A stretch of DNA of 64,000 nucleotides from Leuconostoc gelidum subsp. gelidum KCTC 3527. Lineage in GTDB: Bacteria > Bacillota > Bacilli > Lactobacillales > Lactobacillaceae. Every line of letters begins with the position of its first letter. The stretch's first letter is position 1. Positions 26,139 to 34,790 of this stretch are shown in pieces. A program made the translations under genes and the position numbers. The notes beneath the pieces were generated by a model that worked only from the letters and a program-made list of their open reading frames with translations, was not told the origin of the DNA and did no database searches. The stretch is taken from the NCBI RefSeq assembly GCF_000166715.1, contig NZ_AEMI01000003.1:62001-126000 (forward strand), read 5' to 3'.

Positions 26139-26861
26139 ATGAATACCGGAGAAAATACAATGCTTAGTTTGAAACATATTAGTAAGACCTATAGAAATGG
26201 GTCAGAAATAACACACGCGCTAAATGATGTCAGTTTTGACATTGAAGCAAATCAATTAACCGTTATATTAGGTCCTAGTGGCTCTGGAAAGAGCACAGCT
26301 TTAAATATTTTAGGTGGCATGGATCGAGCTACCACAGGCACTGTTTCCTATAATAATTATGATATTAATACTGAATCAGATGCGCAACTCACACAATACC
26401 GAAAAGATATTGTTGGATTTGTGTTTCAATTCTACAACCTAATCTCTAATTTAACCGTATTTGAAAACGTTGCAATTTCAGCTCAACTTAAAGACAAAAA
26501 ATACCAAGATGTAAGTGAATACTACCTAAAAAAAGTAGATCTATTAAAGAGAAAAAATAATTTTCCGGATCAATTATCTGGTGGGGAAATGCAACGTGTT
26601 TCAATTGCACGAGCGCTAGCAAAACAGCCTAAAATTTTACTTTGCGATGAACCGACAGGAGCGCTAGACACTGAAACCTCCCAAAAAGTATTTAAGATTT
26701 TAAAAGATAGCACAAGTAAAGACACCGCGGTAATCATTGTGACTCATAATCCCCTAGTAGCAAAGATTGCTGATTGCGTGATTAAAATTAAAGATGGACA
26801 AGTTGAAAAGATTACTAACAATATAAATCCATTAGAAGTTGAAGAGGTGGATTGGGGATGA
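26139..26861 (+). CDS. ABC exporter ATP-binding protein (MacB/LolD/BceA type)
   Basis: ATPase of about 240 residues. Walker [11 protein letters not shown]-loop FVFQFYNLI, signature [19 protein letters not shown] and Walker [13 protein letters not shown] match the FtsX-partner class that handles peptides and lipoproteins. The frame extends upstream to 25992, but the best sites are ATG 26139 (after GGGGGG) and ATG 26160 (after GGAG). I take 26139. It overlaps the permease gene by four bases. A role in resistance to or export of antimicrobial peptides is possible but not shown. Confidence 0.85.
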   Translation: MNTGENTMLSLKHISKTYRNGSEITHALNDVSFDIEANQLTVILGPSGSGKSTALNILGGMDRATTGTVSYNNYDINTESDAQLTQYRKDIVGFVFQFYNLISNLTVFENVAISAQLKDKKYQDVSEYYLKKVDLLKRKNNFPDQLSGGEMQRVSIARALAKQPKILLCDEPTGALDTETSQKVFKILKDSTSKDTAVIIVTHNPLVAKIADCVIKIKDGQVEKITNNINPLEVEEVDWG

Positions 26862-29149
26862 GATTTTTAACTAAAAAGTTAATTAGAACTGTTTTTAAAA
26901 ACTGGACACAATTCTTTTCTGTCTTTTTGATGGCTTTTCTAAGTATACTTTTCTATGCTGGATTAGAGGGTACTTGGAATGGTATGCAGCAAAATATTAA
27001 TAGCTACACGATAAAAACTAATTTGGCTGATACTACTTTACAAACAAGTAGTTTAACTAGCAATGAAGTAACTAAAATTAAAAATCTAAATAATATTTCT
27101 CAGTCTTCAGTTCAGACTAATATTAGTGCAACTACAAATTTACAAAGTCATAAGCGATACTTATCATTGTATACACCTGGTAATCAGAATGTTTCTCAAA
27201 TACACCAATTAAATGGTCAAAAAATCAATTCAAACTCGAATGGTTTATATTTGAATGAAAAATTTGCAAAAAAGAATAATTTGAACAAAGGATCTTTTAT
27301 TAGTATTAATTATAATGATCGTTTAGTTAAGTTAAAAATTGTTGGCTTAATCAATTCGCCCGATAAAATGTACTACACTGGTTCAAATGATTTTATTTCA
27401 CCCCAAGAACAAAATTATGGTTATGGTTTTATCAGTGAAAACACATTAACAACACAATTCCACTTGCCATTACTAAACAATGTAATCAATCTTAAAAACA
27501 GAAATAATATTCAATTAGAAAACCAAATCAGAAAAATTGTTGGTAATAAGTATATAACATTACAAACAAGACAATCAGATGTAGGAATTTCAACAGCCGT
27601 TGATCGAGTCGGACAAATCCATAATCTTTCTGTTTTGTTCTCAGTTATTTTCATTTTATTAGCTGTATTGGCAATGTATACAACAATTCGCAAGATTATT
27701 GACCAACAACATGACATGTCCACGTTACAATCACTAGGATATTCTAATGTTATACTATCAGTTTACTATTCAATGTATGGATTATTTGTTGGTATCATTG
27801 GGGCTATAGCAGGCATATTAAGTGCGCCATTATTGTCTAATTTTGTCATGCAGTCACAAAAACCTATGTTCTCATTACCCGATTGGAAAATTGCTTATAC
27901 AATGACACCAATTTACGTGGCCTTAGGTGTCATTCTGATTTGTATTGTGTCGGCGCTGTTAGCGGCACAAGTCAATAAAGGGCTCATGCCGGCACAAGCC
28001 TTTAGTAAAGGTAGTACCGCTAAAATAGGAAAACGCGTCTGGATGGAAAATTTGCCACATGTTTGGCATAAAATTCCCTTTGGTAACCGCTGGTCTATTA
28101 GAGATAATCTAGGTAATAAAGTACAAATGATAATGGGGTTAATTGGCGTTATTGGTGGACTAGCCTTGGTAATGACAGGATTTGGTACCAAAAATGCTAT
28201 GCTTAATCAAGTTAATCAGACCTACGGTAATGAATATACCTATACTAAAAAAGTTAATCTTAGTCATATGGCCAGTCAATCCGAAATTAATCAAATTACA
28301 AATCAAATTAATGGATCGAAAATCGAAGTTGTTTATACTAGTTTATCACCAAATGCGCAGTTTGATCGTCCATTGACAATACTGAGTCCAGGGTCACAAA
28401 TTAATTTAAAAACACTCACGCATCAAAAAATCGATAACGGAGGTGTTTATGTTAGTGAAGGTATTGCGAAGGCAGCTAAAATTAAACTTAATGACACAAT
28501 AAAATTACGTCCATCATTCAGTAATAGAACTTTAAAGTTAAAAGTGAAGGGTATTGTAAAGTCTCATGCGCCTCAAGGAATTTATTTAACACAACAAACT
28601 TGGGAAAATCAGGGGATGCCATTTAAAGCCACGGCAATTTTAACTCATCAAACTAATCTTAGTCAATCTATAGCAAATAGTTCTGCTGTAACTCAAGTTG
28701 TTAGTTTAACAGAGCAAAAACAAAATGCAGAAGCTATGGTTAGCAATCTAAATAGCATTTTCCTTATGGTTCAAGTTTTTGGCATTCTTTTGACCATTGT
28801 TATTCTATACAATTTAGGTTCTCTAAGTTTCACAGAAAGATCTCGAAGTTATGCAACACTGGAAATATTAGGTTTCTCACGTAAAAAAATAAGAAACTTA
28901 ACAATTATTGAGAACCTCACCATTACGACAATTGGTTGGCTCTTAGGCATGCCATTTGGATATTGGTTCCTGTCAAAATATGTGACAACATTTAATACTA
29001 GTCAGATTATTTACTATCCATATATTACTCATACTAGTATTATATTAGCTTCTATTATCGTTATTGCTGCATCTCTGTCAACAATAGTCATGATAGGCAA
29101 AAGATTGAAACAATTAGATATGATTTCCTCAACAAAAGGCGTTGAATAA
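26858..29149 (+). CDS. FtsX-domain ABC permease, 763 residues
   Basis: Large permease with an N-terminal transmembrane helix (about 16-36), a big extracellular domain (about 40-245), three helices in the middle (FSVIFILLAVLAMYTTI onward), a second extracellular domain, and three C-terminal helices containing FTERSRSYATLEILGFSRKK. This is the 4+4 or 1+3+3 FtsX/MacB-like architecture with two FtsX domains, as in YtrF/LolE-like or putative peptide exporters of lactic acid bacteria. It is coupled to the ATPase gene by an ATGA overlap and ended by a strong hairpin at 29237. Confidence 0.82.
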   Translation: MRFLTKKLIRTVFKNWTQFFSVFLMAFLSILFYAGLEGTWNGMQQNINSYTIKTNLADTTLQTSSLTSNEVTKIKNLNNISQSSVQTNISATTNLQSHKRYLSLYTPGNQNVSQIHQLNGQKINSNSNGLYLNEKFAKKNNLNKGSFISINYNDRLVKLKIVGLINSPDKMYYTGSNDFISPQEQNYGYGFISENTLTTQFHLPLLNNVINLKNRNNIQLENQIRKIVGNKYITLQTRQSDVGISTAVDRVGQIHNLSVLFSVIFILLAVLAMYTTIRKIIDQQHDMSTLQSLGYSNVILSVYYSMYGLFVGIIGAIAGILSAPLLSNFVMQSQKPMFSLPDWKIAYTMTPIYVALGVILICIVSALLAAQVNKGLMPAQAFSKGSTAKIGKRVWMENLPHVWHKIPFGNRWSIRDNLGNKVQMIMGLIGVIGGLALVMTGFGTKNAMLNQVNQTYGNEYTYTKKVNLSHMASQSEINQITNQINGSKIEVVYTSLSPNAQFDRPLTILSPGSQINLKTLTHQKIDNGGVYVSEGIAKAAKIKLNDTIKLRPSFSNRTLKLKVKGIVKSHAPQGIYLTQQTWENQGMPFKATAILTHQTNLSQSIANSSAVTQVVSLTEQKQNAEAMVSNLNSIFLMVQVFGILLTIVILYNLGSLSFTERSRSYATLEILGFSRKKIRNLTIIENLTITTIGWLLGMPFGYWFLSKYVTTFNTSQIIYYPYITHTSIILASIIVIAASLSTIVMIGKRLKQLDMISSTKGVE

Positions 29150-29236
29150 TGGCCATTACTAATTAAAACCGTTATTCTTTTGTGCAACAAATAGTACTTG
29201 AAACATTGTGCAGTAATTGTATTACGATAAATAAGC

Positions 29237-29274
29237 AGCGCAAAATACTTATAAGTATTTTGCGCTTTATTTTG
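29237..29274 (+). terminator. Intrinsic terminator
   Basis: Perfect 30-base palindrome AGCGCAAAATACTTA / TAAGTATTTTGCGCT (29237-29266) followed by TTATTTTGTT. Confidence 0.88.
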
Positions 29275-29376
29275 TTAAAACAATTTTACTTTAGAAAAAT
29301 TGTTGTGATGAAAACTGCCTGATACATGGGGAAATTTATTTAGTTATGTTTGACTAAACTAAATAAAAGTCGTATC

Positions 29377-29411
29377 ATTTAGTTAGTTATAAAAATTAAA
29401 ACTAACTAAAT
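29377..29411. promoter_or_regulatory. MarR operator (inverted repeat)
   Basis: ATTTAGTTAGTT (29377-29388) and AACTAACTAAAT (29400-29411) form a perfect inverted repeat with an 11-base spacer, directly before the MarR gene. A related TTTAGTTA...ACTAAACTAAAT element lies at 29339-29363. It is probably bound by the MarR protein encoded next. Confidence 0.75.
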
Positions 29412-29427
29412 ATCAAGGAGTAATACT

Positions 29428-30039
29428 ATGGACGATAGAGAAATATTTGAAGAATTAACAACTTTAGTTCATCAACCAGCGATTTGGTTTGTGGCACGCA
29501 GTCTGTACGGTCAGCGTGGGAATCAGCGTCCAGACAATAGTCGGCGCTTACTTCGGGTTTTAGCGGAAACAGACAATGACTTAACAGCCGGTGTCATTGC
29601 TGATATTTTGGCTATACGACCAGCATCGGTGACGCAAATTATTAAAAAATTAGAAAACGATGGGTATATTCAGCGTGTGAAAGATACAAATGATGCGCGT
29701 GTCGTGCGTGTCAAAATCACTTCTGAAGGACAAAAACATTTACAGCTATTAGACAATAAGCAGATTGATTTTCAAGCAGAATTGTTCGAAATTTTTGATG
29801 ATGATGAACGCGAACAGTTTGGTGAAAGTTTACGTAAATTAAATCAACATGTTATGTCGGATGCATACTTGACCAACATGCGTAGCAAAATGGACAAACA
29901 TTTACAACACCATTTTGACCATTTTGTTGATACAACGCGTCTACAGAAGTTTCGTAAAGACCAAACGGCATACCGTAAACGAATAGAAGAGCATCAACTA
30001 CGAAGTTTTTTTGATCGTGACAAGCATGAAGATTTTTAA
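29428..30039 (+). CDS. MarR-family regulator of an ABC drug exporter
   Basis: Winged-helix regulator of 203 residues. The DNA-binding part is LTAGVIADILAIRPASVTQI...LENDGYIQRVKDTNDARVVRV (about 52-95). It is longer than most MarR proteins because of a charged C-terminal extension of about 60 residues rich in His/Arg/Asp (HLQHHFDHFVDTTRLQKF), possibly ligand- or metal-sensing. AAGGAG precedes the ATG. The palindromes upstream and the multidrug ABC gene downstream suggest an autoregulated efflux operon. Confidence 0.85.
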   Translation: MDDREIFEELTTLVHQPAIWFVARSLYGQRGNQRPDNSRRLLRVLAETDNDLTAGVIADILAIRPASVTQIIKKLENDGYIQRVKDTNDARVVRVKITSEGQKHLQLLDNKQIDFQAELFEIFDDDEREQFGESLRKLNQHVMSDAYLTNMRSKMDKHLQHHFDHFVDTTRLQKFRKDQTAYRKRIEEHQLRSFFDRDKHEDF

Positions 30040-30142
30040 TGAAAATGAGCGTATTGGAAATAGATAACAATGAATTGAATTTACTTTACAATCAGTATGT
30101 CGTGGGTGAATCGATTTGGATGAGATTGAAGGAGAGAAGATA

Positions 30143-31924
30143 ATGGCGAAACGGACATTTGGTACGGGCAAGGAGAAACAGAAGCCTAAAGCAAAGATTT
30201 CTGGTCTTTGGAAAATTATTAAAATAGCACATCCACAATTTAAACTCATGATTCCAGGACTTTTACTTTCAGTTATTGGTGTAGCAGCCAACTTAATGAC
30301 ACCAAAATATTCTGGACAACTAATTAATACATTCAGTGGTAAAGATTTACAAAATGTTCATATTGACCAAACGATTGTGGTAATTGTTTTGGCACTGTTT
30401 ATTGGCGGTGCGATTGTATCTGCTATCGGGAATTTTTTGACAGGTGTCGCTGGAGAGCAATTGGTGCGCAATCTGCGTGAAATTATTTGGCAAAAATTGG
30501 TTGTTTTTAAAACACCATATTTTGATAACGTAAAATCCGGTGAAACAACTTCTCGTTTAACAAATGATACATCACAAGTGAAAACACTAGTTGCAAATAC
30601 ACTACCTAACTTTCTAACAAGCATGATTTCAATGGTTGGTGCAGTCGTCTTAATGTTTACAACGGATTGGCACATGGCAATTTGGATATTTATTGCTGTA
30701 CCAGTTACAGCGTTATTAGTCACACCAGTGATGATTTTAGGATCAAAAGTTGGTCGAGGGACGCAAGATGCAATGGCTGATTTTAGTGGGGGATCACAAG
30801 AAACCCTTGCCGAAATGCGGTTAGTAAAATCTTCAGGTGCTGAACAGCATGTTTTGAAGCATGGCATTGACCAAATTGAAAAATTATTTAAATTTGGTCG
30901 TCGAGAAGCAATTATTGATGGTGTGATGGGACCCATCATGACCATGGTGATGATGGGCTTATTTGCCTTGATTTTAGTCGTTGGCTCATTACGCGTTGCT
31001 AAAGGTGAATCAACAATGGGGACGTTGTTTAGTTTTATCATGTATTTGTTCCAAATTATGCCAGCTTTGGCTAATATTGGTACATTTGGTTCGACGCTTG
31101 CCAAAACACAAGGGGCAACGTATCGCTTGATTAGATTACTTGATGAACCAATTGAAGAACTCGATAAAGGTGAGATAGTTGACATTGAAGGCTTAACTTT
31201 AAAAGCTAATCATATTGATTTTGAATATGAAATAGGGAAGCCAATTTTGCATGATGTTTCGTTTGAAACTAAGCCTAATACGATAGTAGCGTTCGCTGGG
31301 CCTTCAGGTGGCGGCAAATCAACGATTTTCCAGCTCCTTGAGCGTTTTTACGAACCTACTGGAGGAAATATGAATATCGGTAGTTACAACATTGAAGATA
31401 TTTCATTGAATTCTTGGCGTTCGCAAATTGGTTTTGTATCACAAGATTCTTCAATTATGGCTGGCACAATTCGTGATAATTTAACCTATGGATTGCCACA
31501 ACAGTTTTCAGACGAACGTTTGTGGGAAGTTTTACGATTAGCTTATGCGGATAATTTTGTGGATCAACTACCGGAAAAATTAAATACTCAAGTTGGTGAG
31601 CGTGGGGTAAAAGTTTCTGGAGGACAACGTCAGCGTTTGGCTATTGCGCGTGCTTTCTTGCGAGATCCAAAGATTTTGATGTTAGACGAAGCAACAGCGA
31701 GCTTGGATTCGGAATCAGAAGCAATGGTGCAACGTGCACTTGAGCAGTTAATGCAAGGCCGAACAACACTAGTTATCGCACATCGTTTGTCAACAATTGT
31801 TGATGCGGATAAAATTTACTTTATTGAGCATGGCGAAGTGACAGGATCTGGTACTCACCAGGAGCTGTTAGATAGTCATAAATTATATGCAGAATATGTG
31901 TCTGAACAATTTGTTACCAAATAG
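30143..31924 (+). CDS. Multidrug ABC exporter half-transporter (BmrA/LmrA-like)
   Basis: Fused membrane and ATPase protein of 593 residues. Six transmembrane helices span about residues 28-310. The ATPase has Walker A GPSGGGKST, Q-loop GFVSQDSS, signature VSGGQRQRLAIARAFLRDP, Walker B ILMLDEATASLD and H-loop IAHRLSTI. It works as a homodimer and is typical of LmrA/BmrA efflux pumps. The ATG at 30143 follows GGAGAG. It lies behind the MarR gene, so it is probably induced by its substrates. Confidence 0.88.
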   Translation: MAKRTFGTGKEKQKPKAKISGLWKIIKIAHPQFKLMIPGLLLSVIGVAANLMTPKYSGQLINTFSGKDLQNVHIDQTIVVIVLALFIGGAIVSAIGNFLTGVAGEQLVRNLREIIWQKLVVFKTPYFDNVKSGETTSRLTNDTSQVKTLVANTLPNFLTSMISMVGAVVLMFTTDWHMAIWIFIAVPVTALLVTPVMILGSKVGRGTQDAMADFSGGSQETLAEMRLVKSSGAEQHVLKHGIDQIEKLFKFGRREAIIDGVMGPIMTMVMMGLFALILVVGSLRVAKGESTMGTLFSFIMYLFQIMPALANIGTFGSTLAKTQGATYRLIRLLDEPIEELDKGEIVDIEGLTLKANHIDFEYEIGKPILHDVSFETKPNTIVAFAGPSGGGKSTIFQLLERFYEPTGGNMNIGSYNIEDISLNSWRSQIGFVSQDSSIMAGTIRDNLTYGLPQQFSDERLWEVLRLAYADNFVDQLPEKLNTQVGERGVKVSGGQRQRLAIARAFLRDPKILMLDEATASLDSESEAMVQRALEQLMQGRTTLVIAHRLSTIVDADKIYFIEHGEVTGSGTHQELLDSHKLYAEYVSEQFVTK

Positions 31925-32039
31925 TTCAGATCAAAATAATTGGTTATCAAAAAATATTAATGAAATGTGATTTTTAATAGAAGATTAAAAATGATATACT
32001 TTATACATATAGTAATATTAAATATGAGGGGATAAAAGT

Positions 32040-32264
32040 ATGTATAACTTATTTGAAAAAGTTGGGGAAAGAATGACTAGTAGACAGGCATTCTTTGTAA
32101 AAAATTTTGTACTGGTCTTTAGTATAATTGGTACGATTCAAGTATTAATGAATATTATATCGCATGACTATTTGATTGTTGATTTTGATAAGGTAGTTAT
32201 TTTTTCAATTTTTGTTAGCATCGTACTCATGAAAAGGAAATACGTTAGAAATACAAAAATTTGA
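32040..32264 (+). CDS. Small two-helix membrane protein, 74 residues
   Basis: GAGGGG precedes the ATG, and the protein has two hydrophobic helices (about 20-42 and 48-65) with a basic C-terminus KRKYVRNTKI. It is unrecognised. It lies just before a cluster of bacteriocin-immunity-like genes, so a related protective role is possible, but nothing in its sequence proves this. Confidence 0.55.
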   Translation: MYNLFEKVGERMTSRQAFFVKNFVLVFSIIGTIQVLMNIISHDYLIVDFDKVVIFSIFVSIVLMKRKYVRNTKI

Positions 32265-32296
32265 TAGAATAATACGGTCTCTACGATAAGAACAAA

Positions 32297-32327
32297 TTGA
32301 TTGAAATCCAAATGAATTTCAATCAAT
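32297..32327. repeat. Inverted repeat before immunity gene
   Basis: ATTGATTGAAAT (32297-32308) and ATTTCAATCAAT (32316-32327) form a perfect inverted repeat with a 7-base loop and no T-run. It may be an operator for the gene at 32357 or a weak terminator for the gene before it. Confidence 0.5.
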
Positions 32328-32356
32328 CACATACTACTAAATAAGGGGCAACGATT

Positions 32357-32650
32357 ATGACACAGATAAAATGGTATACAGGTGGACAAGAACGAGGGAA
32401 AGTTGCGTTAGAACTTATAATACAGCTACTCAAGGAACTAGACGGCACGGCATATGATGCTTTAAAACAAGTTCTAGCTGTGTACTTTAATGAAATTAAA
32501 AACGAATCAGGATCTATACCCTTGGTATTTAGCCGAATGAATCTTGATGTATCAAATGTTATGATAAAAAATCATATCGTGTTACCAGAAAACGCGCAAC
32601 AAACGATGAAAAAAATATCTCAACTCAATCAATTAAGATATGGGTATTGA
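32357..32650 (+). CDS. Bacteriocin immunity protein (enterocin A immunity family)
   Basis: Soluble four-helix-type protein of 97 residues. The pattern KWYTGGQERGKVALELIIQL, a middle SGSIPLVFSRMN and a C-terminal LNQLRYGY match the EntA-immunity family (PF08951), whose members protect against pediocin-like bacteriocins by acting on the mannose PTS-bacteriocin complex. AAGGGGC precedes the ATG. No pediocin-like precursor gene is visible nearby, so it is probably an orphan immunity gene. Confidence 0.75.
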   Translation: MTQIKWYTGGQERGKVALELIIQLLKELDGTAYDALKQVLAVYFNEIKNESGSIPLVFSRMNLDVSNVMIKNHIVLPENAQQTMKKISQLNQLRYGY

Positions 32651-32765
32651 AACGATACAGATAAAGAACACCAAATCACCACTAACATATTTACGAAAAA
32701 AGTCAATAATATATATTGGCCAAAAAAATCAAAAAACTTGTGTAAATTTGGCTATTTGCTTTTGC

Positions 32766-32887
32766 TATAATGTGTGTTAGGGGCTGACAAAAAATGAAAC
32801 AAAGTTCTCACTAGGGGTTACCTATACTTAAAATCTGATGGCGGTGTTTGAAAGTAGCGTCTGAGATGGTGAGGTATAGGTTTTTTT
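32766..32887 (+). promoter_or_regulatory. Candidate attenuator leader with hexapeptide frame
   Basis: TTTGCTATAAT (extended -10, TATAAT at 32766-32771) starts a leader. AGGGG (32779-32783) precedes ATG 32794, which encodes MKQSSH. The end of this frame, CTCACTA (32807-32813), can pair with TGGTGAG (32867-32873), while ACCTATAC (32820-32827) can pair with GTATAGGT (32874-32881), which is followed by seven T. The two pairings cross, so they are either alternatives (antiterminator versus terminator) or a pseudoknot. Two immunity-like genes follow. Confidence 0.45.
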
Positions 32888-32922
32888 ATTGAAGAAGATA
32901 TTTAATTGAAGAAGGGGGAATT

Positions 32923-33174
32923 ATGGAAAAAGAACAGTTATTAGCTGTGTTAATGGCATTTAAAGATGGCGAAATTAATGAACAACAAATAGTTGATCAC
33001 GCATGTATTAGCATTAAGGAAAATGTCAATGCAAACAAAGTTCAGAAAGAAGTTGTACGTGATTTGAGAGGATTATTGATCAAGCAAACTTTATCAGAAA
33101 ATGGCTTGCTACTCTGGCGTCAACTTGAAAACCCTGACATCAGCATACCAGGCCGATTCTTTTTGGGCCTGTAA
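32923..33174 (+). CDS. Immunity-like helical protein, 83 residues
   Basis: Small acidic helical protein with GAAGGGGG before the ATG. The pattern LLAVLMAFKDGEINEQQIVD, then a mid helix and LSENGLLLWRQLENP resembles small bacteriocin-immunity proteins of the EntA/PF08951 type, but the match is weaker than for the gene at 32357. It is followed at 30 bp by a similar gene, and both sit behind the candidate attenuator. Without the bacteriocin gene the specificity cannot be told. Confidence 0.55.
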   Translation: MEKEQLLAVLMAFKDGEINEQQIVDHACISIKENVNANKVQKEVVRDLRGLLIKQTLSENGLLLWRQLENPDISIPGRFFLGL

Positions 33175-33203
33175 CGTGGCGTATATCAAGTAGGAGAAGA
33201 ATT

Positions 33204-33470
33204 ATGAATAGTCAGAAACAACAATTATGGGACAATATGTCTGTATTAGTAACAGATGCTACACTTAGCGAAATGGAAAAGGAAATTTTAGGTATAGCCG
33301 ATAAGGCATTACGTGGCGGGTTAGATGAGGAAATGATTGCTATTGATTTAAAGCACGAATTATCTTTCTTATCATCCAATCAACCGCTTTCTAAAAATAT
33401 GGTACCTTTTTTAACAGAGCTATCACGCTTATACTTGGACTATGACCGTCGTGACAATATGAGTATATGA
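33204..33470 (+). CDS. Immunity-like helical protein, 88 residues
   Basis: Small helical protein with GTAGGAGAA before the ATG. The layout TDATLSEMEKEILGIADKAL, LKHELSFLSSN and LSKNMVPFLTELSRLYLDYD parallels the gene at 32923 (helix, charged helix, LS-x-N/G hinge, last helix), suggesting an old duplication. It probably belongs to the bacteriocin immunity group. It shares a transcript with the preceding gene and may run into the HerA-like gene 64 bp downstream. Confidence 0.55.
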   Translation: MNSQKQQLWDNMSVLVTDATLSEMEKEILGIADKALRGGLDEEMIAIDLKHELSFLSSNQPLSKNMVPFLTELSRLYLDYDRRDNMSI

Positions 33471-33534
33471 GTTATCATATCAAGATGTACGATCGAGGCA
33501 GGTATAATAAATAAACTAGCAAGAGGTGAACGTT

Positions 33535-34749
33535 GTGATAAATCATATTGCTTTAAACAACTTTGTGAAAAAAAGTGGGACGAATAAACCACTATCCCTT
33601 GATCCCAATGAGTTATTATCTCACCATTTAATGATTGTTGGTGCGACAGGTAATGGCAAATCGACATCATTATTATCTTTGGTCGAATCGTTACAGCAAT
33701 CTCAGCAAACGAGTATTATTTTTGATGCAACAGGTGAATATAGTCAAATACCCCATGCCATTACCTATACTTTGGGAGAAGATGCTAATTTAGATTTTGC
33801 AGAATTAGAAGCTAAAGATGTTGGAAACATATTAGGTATCAAAAACGATCGTTTAATCCCAAAATTAGCTATGGCAATTGAATCACTTAAGATTCAGAAA
33901 AATGTCATCAAAAATAATGGCACCTATATCAAAATCAATAAAAAACTAACGACATTTGATCAGGAGCAACAAAAATTATCAGTTTTTGGACGTGATTATG
34001 ATGCGACATTGTTGATGACACAAGTTATTCAAGAGTTTGCTGTACCATTTGGTGATTCAAAGGCAGATTATGATTTATTAGGCCAAGAAATTGACCATGA
34101 AGCGGTAAGATCACAATGGGGGGATCTATTAAGTGGGCAATCTCGTGTGAGACAGCCTACTTTAAATCGCGTGTTCAATATGCACCACAATCATATTGTA
34201 CCTCGGGCAACACAGACAGATATATTTTATATTTTAAAGTTATTTTCTGAACGTCGGAGCCAGCAACGCACACTTGTCATTGATGTCAGTCAGTTGAAAA
34301 CGGGTAGTGATGTTAGCCGATTAGTATTATCACTCCTACTCAAAAAGCTGCTGGCCATCAGAATGGCTAGTACGATTCGTTTTCCAATCACAATTTTTCT
34401 TGATGAAGCACATCGTTATATGCCAGAGAACCAAAAACAACTTAATGATACTGGTTTGTTTAAAATACTGCGTGAGGGACGTAAGTATGGTATTTATTCT
34501 GTGGTTTCAACACAATCACCTTTAGATATACCTGCACAGTTAAGCGGTCAATTTGGTAGTGCACTGATTCATCAATTAAATCATCCTGATGAGTTACAAC
34601 AGATTGTCAGCTTAAAAAACATAGCTGATTATCATAATTTATCCGTTGGGCAAGCTATACTTAAAATGTACCGCAACCCAAATACCATGCTAGTTGACGT
34701 CACGAAGCCAACGACTAAACATGACACAGCCTCGCCGAAGTTTAGGTAA
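33535..34749 (+). CDS. HerA-like ATPase (DUF87), stand-alone
   Basis: P-loop ATPase of 404 residues of the HerA/FtsK superfamily. Walker A VGATGNGKSTSLL (about 37-49), FDATGEYSQI (Walker-B-like region after strand 2), Walker B TIFLDEAHRY (about 285), and the sensor segment YSVVSTQSPLDIP are clear. The GTG at 33535 follows AAGAGGTG; an earlier GTG lies inside that site. HerA proteins are hexameric DNA translocases that work with NurA nucleases in archaea or with Sir2/DUF4297 effectors in phage defence. Neither partner is encoded next to it here, so its role is open. Confidence 0.8.
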   Translation: MINHIALNNFVKKSGTNKPLSLDPNELLSHHLMIVGATGNGKSTSLLSLVESLQQSQQTSIIFDATGEYSQIPHAITYTLGEDANLDFAELEAKDVGNILGIKNDRLIPKLAMAIESLKIQKNVIKNNGTYIKINKKLTTFDQEQQKLSVFGRDYDATLLMTQVIQEFAVPFGDSKADYDLLGQEIDHEAVRSQWGDLLSGQSRVRQPTLNRVFNMHHNHIVPRATQTDIFYILKLFSERRSQQRTLVIDVSQLKTGSDVSRLVLSLLLKKLLAIRMASTIRFPITIFLDEAHRYMPENQKQLNDTGLFKILREGRKYGIYSVVSTQSPLDIPAQLSGQFGSALIHQLNHPDELQQIVSLKNIADYHNLSVGQAILKMYRNPNTMLVDVTKPTTKHDTASPKFR

Positions 34750-34790
34750 AAAGGATGTTTATTGCAGCCTATCAATATTGCTTAACCTAG

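Noticed and set aside
30358-31185. 275-codon frame on the minus strand
   Set aside because: It lies wholly inside the multidrug ABC exporter gene, has no ribosome site and no family features; it is a shadow of the coding strand.
33535-34749. HerA-based phage-defence island
   Set aside because: No nuclease, Sir2 or other effector gene is adjacent, so I do not call it a defence system.
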